From NCBI GenBank assembly GCA_910584915.1, contig CAJUDM010000001.1, positions 13,929 to 57,491 on the forward strand: a DNA stretch of 43,563 bases, written 5' to 3'. A program made the position numbers and the translations under genes. Source of the stretch: an uncultured Lachnospiraceae bacterium (lineage in GTDB: Bacteria; Bacillota; Clostridia; Lachnospirales; Lachnospiraceae). Below are positions 31,489 through 38,747 of the stretch, piece by piece; within the stretch, counting starts at the first letter, position 1; every line of letters starts with the position of its first letter. A model generated the notes under the pieces. It did not search any database, was not told the origin of the DNA, and saw nothing but the letters and a program-made list of their open reading frames with translations.

Positions 31489-32580
31489 TCAATGGTCCAG
31501 GCCCCGCTCATCCTTCCGGTCCTGCATACCTTCCACGTAGGCAAAGCTCATCGGTGTCCCCATCTCCAGATCCCGCGCTGCCCGCTTTCCCAGTATCTCC
31601 TCAAAATATTTTGTGTGAAGCCCGAAGCCCGGGCGGATGGAACGGATATTTTCCGGCGTGAAATACTCTCCCGCCCTGATGTCCTTCGTCACAAACAATG
31701 ACCGGGAATGCTCCCTTTCTCTCCTCTGTTTCTCCGACAGTTCGTAAGTCTCTCCGCCAAGCGCCTGCTCCACAATGCGGACGCCCTCGCACATTGCCCT
31801 GAACTCTGCCGGTTCCATGGAGAAAGCCGCATCGGCGCCGCCGTCCTCCCGCTTTAACGTCAGATGTTTTTCGATCACACAGGCGCCCAACGCGGCGGCG
31901 CCCAACGCCACCTGATATCCCACTGTATGGTCCGAAAGCCCCGTCAGGCAGCCGTATGTCCTCTCCATAGCCGGTATCATCCTCAGGTTCACCGCATCGA
32001 AAGGCGCCGGATAGGCGGAAGTACACTTTAACAGGATCACCTGATCATTGCCCTCCGCCAGACAGGTTTCCACCGCCAGCCTGATATCCTCCTCATAGGC
32101 GACCCCCGTCGCCATCAGGACCGGTTTTCCCAGCCCCGCGATCTTTCGGATCATCGGGATGTCGTTCAACTCAAAAGAAGCGATCTTGTAGCAGGGCACT
32201 CGCATTTCCTCGAGAAAGTCCACCGCCGAATGGTCAAAGGGTGCCGAGAAAAACAGAAGCCCCGCCTTCTCCGCCTCCTCCTTCAGCTTCGGCTGCCACT
32301 CCCAGGGCGTGTACGCCTTCTCGTACAGCCTGTGCAGCGTCGTCCCGTCCCAGAGTGTCCCCTGTGTGATCTGAAACCAGGGCTTGTCGCTGTCGATCGT
32401 GATCGTATCCGCCGTGTATGTCTGGATCTTCACCGCATCCGCCCCGGCATCCTTCGCCTGATGGATGATCTCCACCGCCCGCCCGTAATCCATATTGTGA
32501 TTGGCGGACATTTCCGCGACCAGCAGTGCCGGATGCCCCTCCCCGATCTTTCTGCCCGCTATCTCTATTTCCTTCCTCAT
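31489..32580 (-). CDS. pseI: Pseudaminic acid synthase (PseI)
   Basis: A 363-residue NeuB-family protein. The TIM barrel begins with LLVAEMSANHNMDYGRAVE and shows AGADAVKIQTYTADTITI, the PseI-type GLWD-like TLWDGTTLHRLYEKAYTP, LLKCTSAYPAPFDAVNLR, GLSDHTVGYQVALGAAALG and CVIEKHLTL. A C-terminal SAF/antifreeze-like domain (about 290-350) has SRSLFVTKDIRAGE and IRPGFGLHTKYFEEILG. PseI condenses 6-deoxy-AltdiNAc with phosphoenolpyruvate to give pseudaminic acid. It resembles PseI more than NeuB or LegI in these blocks. The ATG at 32580 has GGAGG 6 bases upstream. Confidence 0.94.
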   Translation of the reverse strand: MRKEIEIAGRKIGEGHPALLVAEMSANHNMDYGRAVEIIHQAKDAGADAVKIQTYTADTITIDSDKPWFQITQGTLWDGTTLHRLYEKAYTPWEWQPKLKEEAEKAGLLFFSAPFDHSAVDFLEEMRVPCYKIASFELNDIPMIRKIAGLGKPVLMATGVAYEEDIRLAVETCLAEGNDQVILLKCTSAYPAPFDAVNLRMIPAMERTYGCLTGLSDHTVGYQVALGAAALGACVIEKHLTLKREDGGADAAFSMEPAEFRAMCEGVRIVEQALGGETYELSEKQRREREHSRSLFVTKDIRAGEYFTPENIRSIRPGFGLHTKYFEEILGKRAARDLEMGTPMSFAYVEGMQDRKDERGLDH

Positions 32581-32711
32581 AATCCTCCTCCATAAACACG
32601 GTGAACCAGATGGCAGCCGCTGCATATTCCTGTATATCCTGTATGCCGCACAGTCAGGATACCGGATAACCCTGCTTTTATCACAGCCGCCGCAGAATCA
32701 TGACACTCCCG

Positions 32712-33470
32712 TCACATTTTCCGCATACTGTCGATCCACTCCTCCAGTTCCGTCAAAAGATGCACTGTCTTATCCGCGTCATACCCCTCCTGTGCCGTGC
32801 GCCGCATATGCAGCCCCTCCGGCCTGATGATCCGCGCGGTCCTCATGCCCAGTTTCCTCGCCCCGATAAAGTCCTTCAGCGGGTTGTCACCTACATAAAC
32901 CGCCTCTCCCGGCGTACAGGAAAGCTTCTCAAGGCAGTACACATACACCCCCGCATCCGGCTTTCTAAGCCCCAGATCATAGCTGGCAAGCACCACATCC
33001 AGTCTCTCATCAAGCCCCAGCGCCCGGATCTTATTATGCTGTACCTGCACATTGCCATCCGTGATCAGTCCTGTCTTTATCCCCCGCTCCTTCAGCCACC
33101 CGATCAGTTCCTCCCCGTCCGGATACAGGGACAGCACAGGCTTTGTCTTCCTGTATATCCTCACAAGCTCCTGCACCGGAATATCCACATCGAAGCGCTC
33201 ACAGAGCCTGTTGAAGATCTCTCCTCTGCCCTCCTGCTCCATCAGCTCCACCATCTGCCTGAAAAGCCCCTCCTGTCTCTCCCGGGGGGGCAGTCCCTCC
33301 ACCCCGCCGTTTTTTTCTTCTTTCCCGCCGTGCTCTCCCGCTTTGCCGGACCGCCTTCTCTCAGCCAGATGATCTTCCATCACCTTAGCCACTCTCCGAA
33401 AGGACTGATCCACAAAGTCCCGCTCTCTGTATAATGTATCGTCCAGATCAAATATTACCGCTCTCACCAT
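32712..33470 (-). CDS. HAD-superfamily hydrolase
   Basis: A 252-residue soluble HAD phosphatase. Motif I is IFDLDDTLY, motif II is LITDGN, motif III centres on GLRKPD, and motif IV is YVGDNPLKDF. The cap contains a Gly/Glu/Lys/Arg-rich insert (about residues 36-65, with KAGEHGGKEEKNGG) not expected in this family. It lies between the ATP-grasp gene and pseI in one direction. In the cassette it might dephosphorylate an acylated or phosphorylated intermediate; PseI itself uses a non-phosphorylated substrate, so this would be an added step. The substrate is unknown. Confidence 0.9.
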   Translation of the reverse strand: MVRAVIFDLDDTLYRERDFVDQSFRRVAKVMEDHLAERRRSGKAGEHGGKEEKNGGVEGLPPRERQEGLFRQMVELMEQEGRGEIFNRLCERFDVDIPVQELVRIYRKTKPVLSLYPDGEELIGWLKERGIKTGLITDGNVQVQHNKIRALGLDERLDVVLASYDLGLRKPDAGVYVYCLEKLSCTPGEAVYVGDNPLKDFIGARKLGMRTARIIRPEGLHMRRTAQEGYDADKTVHLLTELEEWIDSMRKM

Positions 33471-33538
33471 ATCTCTTTATTCCGATCCCACATCTGTCTT
33501 CACTGATAAACATTCAAAAAACGCCCTGGCCCGGCTGT

Positions 33539-34540
33539 CTATTCATACACCGCCTGCATATACCGCAGCATGGTCAGTTCCTTTATCTCCCTCTCGCGGA
33601 AAGGCTTGAGATCCGGCCTCACGGCTGCCGCCAGAACTTTGCCATTCTCACCGGCACGCAGCCCCTCCCCCATTTTTTCAAGCGCCCCCGCGTAATCCGC
33701 CCCCGCCGCAAAAGCAAGAGGCACACCGCCGCCAAACCGGGGATTGATCTCAATGAATGAAAGGCTCAAACCGTCCTCCGACAAAAAACACTGTATCGTC
33801 ACAGGCCCGCAGACGCGGCCCTCCTTATTCAGCGCATCGAGCAGGCGTTTTGTCTCCTCCATGACATATCCCTGCAGATCCACCCTGCTCTTCGATACTT
33901 CCCCCGACAGCACCTCCAGCCGGATCCTCGGCACAATATACACCGGTTCCCCGAAAAAATCACAGAGCACATCCACCGTGTACTCCCTGCCCGTCACACA
34001 CCTCTGCACCAGCGGCTTCCCCGCATACTCATAGAAAAACGCCAGTTCCCCTCTGTTCCTCGCAAAAAATATCCCCTCGCTGCCCATACCGTTCACAGGC
34101 TTTAAGACAAGCGGATACTCCGTCTTTTTCCCTGCGATCATCTCCTCCACTTCCTCCGGAGAAAATGTCCGCGGCGCCGGAATGCCATATTTTTCAAAAA
34201 AGGCCGCCGTCCTTCTCTTATCGCCGCAGATGGCAAGCACTTCCCCATCCGACAGCACGATCTTCACACCGATCTCCTCAAAACGCCTTCTCTCCCTATC
34301 CAGAATCTCGAACTCCGGCTCATACAAAGGCACAAGCAGCAAGACCTTCTCCCTTTTGCAGATATCGAGAAGCGCCTCCGCATAGCCCGCCTCCCTGCAC
34401 TTTGGGATCTGATAAAACACATCCGTAAACCTTTTCGCGGCATTTAGCGGTGAGGCATCCGCACCGATCACCCGAAAACGGCTCTTCAGATGCCCGATCA
34501 GTTCTATTCTCTTCCCTATCGATGTCAACAATACATTCAT
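33539..34540 (-). CDS. ATP-grasp domain protein
   Basis: A 333-residue soluble protein. A Rossmann-like pre-ATP-grasp part begins with NVLLTSIGKRIELI. The ATP-grasp region shows CGDKRRTAAFFEKYGIP, YPLVLKPVNGMGSEGIFF for the phosphate loop, and EINPRFGGGVPLAFAAGAD at the metal site. The family joins a carboxylate to an amine through an acyl phosphate. Placed between pseF and a HAD gene in the nonulosonate cassette, it may add an amino acid or other acid to an amino group of the sugar; that is inference. The ATG has GGAGAAG 5 bases upstream. Confidence 0.9.
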   Translation of the reverse strand: MNVLLTSIGKRIELIGHLKSRFRVIGADASPLNAAKRFTDVFYQIPKCREAGYAEALLDICKREKVLLLVPLYEPEFEILDRERRRFEEIGVKIVLSDGEVLAICGDKRRTAAFFEKYGIPAPRTFSPEEVEEMIAGKKTEYPLVLKPVNGMGSEGIFFARNRGELAFFYEYAGKPLVQRCVTGREYTVDVLCDFFGEPVYIVPRIRLEVLSGEVSKSRVDLQGYVMEETKRLLDALNKEGRVCGPVTIQCFLSEDGLSLSFIEINPRFGGGVPLAFAAGADYAGALEKMGEGLRAGENGKVLAAAVRPDLKPFREREIKELTMLRYMQAVYE

Positions 34541-34625
34541 AAATCTTCTCCACCGGCGCGGCAGTTATCTCCGCCAGAGGGCACGCCGCGAAATCAAACT
34601 CTTCCCACCGGCACAATGATCCGCA

Positions 34626-35336
34626 TCATTGCACCCCTGACTCACTCCCCCTGCACTGCATCGCCTGATACTTGATCTCCGCGATCTGCCAGTCAGACTC
34701 GTTATCGATATCCTGTACCTCCGTCTCACTCACCACATAGGGCAGGATGCTCCCCAGCATCAGCTTCCTGTTTTCCTGAAAGGCCGCCGTCTTAAAACAG
34801 TAAAACTGTCCCACATCATGGTATTCTTTCTCCAGATCCTGGGACCTTGCGTCGATATATTTCAGATCCCCGAACTGCAAAAGCCCGTCCCTTATGACCA
34901 TGGCACGCTTCGGCGGATAGGAAAACTCCACCACCGGGATCAGCGTGTCGGCATCCGATGCAAGCAGCCTGTCCACCGCGCTCTTCAGCTTTTCCGCCGT
35001 CACAAACAGAGCTGTCGGATAAATACAGCATCCCAGTCCAAAATGTTCTCCCCGTTTTTCATACTCCTCCAGCACCTCAAGCAGCACATCATTCGTCCCC
35101 GCAAAATCCCCCGCCGTCCTCTCACTGCGGTAGAAAGGGACCTTCGCCCCATACCGCTTCGCGAGAGCCGCGATCTCCTCATCCTCCGTGGACACCATCA
35201 CTTCGTCAAAAATCCCGCTCTGCAGCGCCGCCTCTATGGAATATGCCATGACAGGCTTCCCCAGAAACGGGCGGATGTTCTTTCTCGGTATTCTTTTACT
35301 GCCGCCTCTCGCGGTAATGATCGCTAACTTTTTCAT
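34626..35336 (-). CDS. pseF: Pseudaminic acid cytidylyltransferase (PseF)
   Basis: A 236-residue CMP-nonulosonate synthetase of the NeuA/PseF type. The CTP site is clear in AIITARGGSKRIPRKNIRPF, followed by GKPVMAYSIEAALQSGIFDE and VMVSTEDEEIAALAKRYGA. DVGQFYCFKTAAF and VQDIDNESDWQIAE complete the family pattern and look most like PseF. It activates pseudaminic acid as CMP-Pse. The ribosome binding site is weak. It is the first gene of the five-gene cassette and follows the DUF6020-like gene after about 155 bases. No recognisable nonulosonate transferase gene is in the window. Confidence 0.92.
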   Translation of the reverse strand: MKKLAIITARGGSKRIPRKNIRPFLGKPVMAYSIEAALQSGIFDEVMVSTEDEEIAALAKRYGAKVPFYRSERTAGDFAGTNDVLLEVLEEYEKRGEHFGLGCCIYPTALFVTAEKLKSAVDRLLASDADTLIPVVEFSYPPKRAMVIRDGLLQFGDLKYIDARSQDLEKEYHDVGQFYCFKTAAFQENRKLMLGSILPYVVSETEVQDIDNESDWQIAEIKYQAMQCRGSESGVQ

Positions 35337-35492
35337 GGCATTCTCATTCTTTTCCTCTCTCTTTTTTCATCTCTTCTGTCAAAACAACCTGCTGCTGCAA
35401 TACTCGTTTTCACACCGGCTCCCGCCCGCCTGATCGGGCACTCAGACGGCCGGATCCGTATTTTGCAAATATTCTGCCGTCTCAGGCCATGA

Positions 35493-37094
35493 TCACAAAC
35501 TGTCTGTCCGCCCGCTGTGCCTCATTGTCCGATGCGTCATCGGCATCCACAGAAGCGGTGCGGCCATACAGAACGGATAAATGTAGCGGTAATTGCTGAC
35601 AGGCCCGAGCAGATACGTCAGAAATACTCCCGCATAGATCATGTAGATCCAGATATATTCTTTTCTTCTATCCCGCAGGATCAGATAAAGTCCCAGGTAC
35701 ATCGATACAAACGGAAAGGAGAGCGAAAACAGCGGTTTCATAAAAAACAGCTCCATCCCCGGGCTTCTGCACTCCGCCACGCTCTCATAGTACGCGTGGA
35801 TCCCCGGGAAAAAGCCTGCCCACTCCACCTTATACTCATCCTTTTCCAGCATCTTCGATTCAATATATTCCCGGTTCGAATAGGGATCTATCGGCTCCGC
35901 CGCCGGATACCAGAGAGGCACATTCAATGTCAGAAATGCATTGATATAATGCATCGGCGCCTTTTTCCCGATGTCAAACCACAGCTTCCAGAACGCTTTT
36001 GTCCTCTCCTTGTAGTTCGCATCCACAAACCCGCTCTTCACCACATCGGCAAACCGCGGATTATAATTCCCCGCCCAGGGAACATACTCCATAAATAACT
36101 CCATCTCCTCCTCCGTAAACGTCTCCGGCGCATCGATAAAAACATTGGACATCTGCTGCATCGGCACACTCAGCGCCTCCCGCGGCATGACAGGCTCCAC
36201 CCCGAAAGCCGGATACAATATATGAAGTATCAGGAACGCACCCGCCATGATACCTCCCAGCGGGAATAGCATCCTCCTTCCCGCCCTCATGGCAAGGCAC
36301 ACCAGAAAACTGAATGCCACCGCGTAGATCATATTATTGCGCAGCAGGCATGCCGCCACTCCCGCAAGCACCGCTCCCGACAGACGGCGTCTGGAAAATG
36401 CCTCCTCCCGCCCCGTGTCATAGAGCATTGTAACAAGCAATATCAGCGCATCGGCAAAATAGACGTCCTTCGTCGTAATAATGGAAAATATCTGCAGTGT
36501 CGGCATAAATGTGACATAGCCCCAGGACAGCAGGACAATACCCTTATGTACGCCCTTTTTCCCCATCCACGCCAGCATATAACCGCACACCGCGATCGTG
36601 ACCGCCATCTGCAGGATACAATATATCATCAGCCCGGCAGGGTGGACCCCTATGATACTTTCCAGGTATGTCATACCCTTCCACAGCAGCGTATGCAATA
36701 CTGGCTGGTAGTTGCAGTACGGGGAGATCCCGACCGCCTGATCCACCTGTCCCTTGATATCATAGGCAAATATTCCCGGAAAATACGCCAGATAGCATAT
36801 GCCGTATACCGCTGCGGTGATGAGCATAAGCCCCCAGAGCGCCTTCCGCGACAAACCGCGGCTTTTCTGCTCACTGCGCTCTATCTCAGGCTCTCCGCTT
36901 AATAATCCGGTCAACAGCCCGAGCAGCAGCAATACCGCCAGTATGACAGCCCAGGCTATTATAAATCCAAGCATATAATGCCCCGGCCGCTCCAGAAAGC
37001 TTTCCAGCCTGTTGGTCTCATATATGATCTTCCCAGTGATAAACAGGATCGCTCCCGCAAAAGAATATACTATGCTGTATAAGCCCGGTTTCAT
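35493..37094 (-). CDS. DUF6020-like polytopic membrane protein
   Basis: A 533-residue protein with about twelve hydrophobic helices. After four N-terminal segments it has YFPGIFAYDIKGQVDQAVG, then SPYCNYQPVLHTLLWKG, and IITTKDVYFADALILLVTML, a pattern I recall from the DUF6020 family of clostridial membrane proteins that occur in surface-polysaccharide loci. The Asp in AYDIKGQ lies where GT-C enzymes keep an acidic residue, so a glycosyltransferase role is possible. A large outer loop (about residues 325-445) follows the middle helices. The ATG at 37094 has GGAG 6 bases upstream. It is the first gene after the AT-rich gap at 37095-37247 and may head the transcript for the nonulosonate genes. 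Confidence 0.82.
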   Translation of the reverse strand: MKPGLYSIVYSFAGAILFITGKIIYETNRLESFLERPGHYMLGFIIAWAVILAVLLLLGLLTGLLSGEPEIERSEQKSRGLSRKALWGLMLITAAVYGICYLAYFPGIFAYDIKGQVDQAVGISPYCNYQPVLHTLLWKGMTYLESIIGVHPAGLMIYCILQMAVTIAVCGYMLAWMGKKGVHKGIVLLSWGYVTFMPTLQIFSIITTKDVYFADALILLVTMLYDTGREEAFSRRRLSGAVLAGVAACLLRNNMIYAVAFSFLVCLAMRAGRRMLFPLGGIMAGAFLILHILYPAFGVEPVMPREALSVPMQQMSNVFIDAPETFTEEEMELFMEYVPWAGNYNPRFADVVKSGFVDANYKERTKAFWKLWFDIGKKAPMHYINAFLTLNVPLWYPAAEPIDPYSNREYIESKMLEKDEYKVEWAGFFPGIHAYYESVAECRSPGMELFFMKPLFSLSFPFVSMYLGLYLILRDRRKEYIWIYMIYAGVFLTYLLGPVSNYRYIYPFCMAAPLLWMPMTHRTMRHSGRTDSL

Positions 37095-37126
37095 AATCCT
37101 CTCCGTTCCGTTTTCTCGTGCCGCAC

Positions 37127-37164
37127 GACATAAAACATATTTACAATATATCAACCGATATATT
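37127..37164 (-). promoter_or_regulatory. AT-rich promoter-like region with inverted repeat
   Basis: AATATATC (37145-37152) and GATATATT (37157-37164) form a perfect inverted repeat with a 4-base spacer. On the minus strand, TTGATA (37154-37149) overlaps it and TATGTC (37132-37127) lies 16 bases on, a modest promoter. It is the most AT-rich gap between 9.8 kb and the right end, upstream of the DUF6020-like gene. Confidence 0.45.
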
Positions 37165-37247
37165 TTCACACATCGTAATTCTACAATGTAATGTCTTTAT
37201 CCGGTCCCAGTACCGGCTTCACAACACATCCTGCACCCTTGCGACAG

Positions 37248-38747
37248 TCACTTCTTCCTTCCCCGTATAATGCACACCACGCAGCCCGCCAGGGCAGCCA
37301 TGCTCACCGCCGTCAGCAAATACCATATTCCATCCGCTCCGTTCACCTGCAGCCCGGAAGCCAGAACAGGCATCACTGCCTCCTCGCCTTCCTCCGCCAT
37401 CGGCACCCAGATCTCCTCCCCCGTCCGGATCCTCACAAAGTCACAGTAAAACAGCAGATTCGCGATCAGATAGGAAGTCGAAAAGCATCCTGCCGCCGCA
37501 AGCCCCAGCCCGTAGATCCTGCCGCACGGCTCTCCATACTTTTTCCCTGCCATCCGGTACGTGATACACCCCAGAACTGAAAACGCAAGGAGCGATATCT
37601 GCAGAAAATGCCAGGGAGCCTGTATCATGGAGACTGACGAGGAAGTGAACCCCGACCATTTCAGGATGGAATCCCACGGGAAGCATACCGTACTCAAAAG
37701 ACAGCCGCTCAGACCGATTCCCAGCGCAGCATACCCTTCTCTCTTCTCCTCTTTTCCGAAAGCATCCCCATACACAAAAACAAGATAGCAAAATACCATG
37801 ACAGCCGCAAGAAACACCAGCCCCAGTCCCACCGGAGCCGCATCCCCCACGCCCTGCGCGCCGAATTCACGATTGCCGCCGGCCTGATAAAACATCATAA
37901 ACAGCTGTACGATCTGAACGCCCTTATCCTGGATCGGCACACCCGAGACAGGATTCACCACAAAACCGCCGATCCGCACATACTGTACCATCGCGTAAAG
38001 ATAACCGGCATTCAGAAAAACAAAAGCCGCTGCTCCCAGGCCGATCTGTCCCCAGACAGCCGCTCTTTTCAAGCCCCTGTAATATATCACCGCAAATATG
38101 ATCAAAAACAGGATCGCTATGCCAAAACTAAGCATGTGGCTTCTGAGCATACCGGAAAGCCCAAGAGAAATCCAGATCCATCCCTCGCTCTGCCATGCCT
38201 TCCGCCCTTCTTTCTGTCCGTCCTCTCCCCCGAAGGCCAGGTACACGCCCGCCAGCACAAAGGGCAGAAACACAAGCGCCAGCACCTCCCCCAGCTCCGC
38301 CTCCGCGTAGAGCAGGAAAACCCGATAGACAGACATCGTGTAAAGCGCGCTCCCCAAAAGCCCCGTGTGATCATCCCGGAACACTTTCCTGAAAGCCGCA
38401 TAGGAGCCGAACGCCGTCGCCGCATTGACAAGCACCAGAAAGATTCTGTAACTCATCTGCACATCCACACCCATGAGCCGAAACAACGCCGGGATATACA
38501 GAAAAGTGTCCCCGTAGAAAAATGCGAAGGAAAATCCCTTCGGATCCACCCAGTTCGGTTTTGCCCAGAGCACGGCTCCGGCTTCCTTTAACCCGTCCTT
38601 CAACGCCTCTATCCGCAAAAGCTGAAACTGCAGATCCGCCCCTGCGAGCAGAAAATCCGTAAAGAGCGGCAGAGACGCCAAAAAGGTAAGCAGAAGGCAG
38701 CCCAGCACGATATTTATTTTCTTCTCATCCCATTTTGTGTTTTTCAT
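37248..38747 (-). CDS. YfhO-like membrane protein, short paralog
   Basis: A 499-residue protein with about eleven hydrophobic helices. It is paralogous to the next two genes upstream: GADLQFQLLRIEALKDGL, FFYGDTFLYIPALFRLMG and LLGSALYTMSVYRVFLLY line up with the same blocks in both. Unlike them it lacks the N-terminal outer domain of about 150-180 residues and has only a short C-terminal outer end. The YfhO family in Bacillus includes a membrane glycosyltransferase for lipoteichoic acid; the equivalent role here is inferred. The ATG at 38747 has AAGGA 8 bases upstream, and the gene overlaps its upstream neighbour by 23 bases. Confidence 0.82.
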   Translation of the reverse strand: MKNTKWDEKKINIVLGCLLLTFLASLPLFTDFLLAGADLQFQLLRIEALKDGLKEAGAVLWAKPNWVDPKGFSFAFFYGDTFLYIPALFRLMGVDVQMSYRIFLVLVNAATAFGSYAAFRKVFRDDHTGLLGSALYTMSVYRVFLLYAEAELGEVLALVFLPFVLAGVYLAFGGEDGQKEGRKAWQSEGWIWISLGLSGMLRSHMLSFGIAILFLIIFAVIYYRGLKRAAVWGQIGLGAAAFVFLNAGYLYAMVQYVRIGGFVVNPVSGVPIQDKGVQIVQLFMMFYQAGGNREFGAQGVGDAAPVGLGLVFLAAVMVFCYLVFVYGDAFGKEEKREGYAALGIGLSGCLLSTVCFPWDSILKWSGFTSSSVSMIQAPWHFLQISLLAFSVLGCITYRMAGKKYGEPCGRIYGLGLAAAGCFSTSYLIANLLFYCDFVRIRTGEEIWVPMAEEGEEAVMPVLASGLQVNGADGIWYLLTAVSMAALAGCVVCIIRGRKK

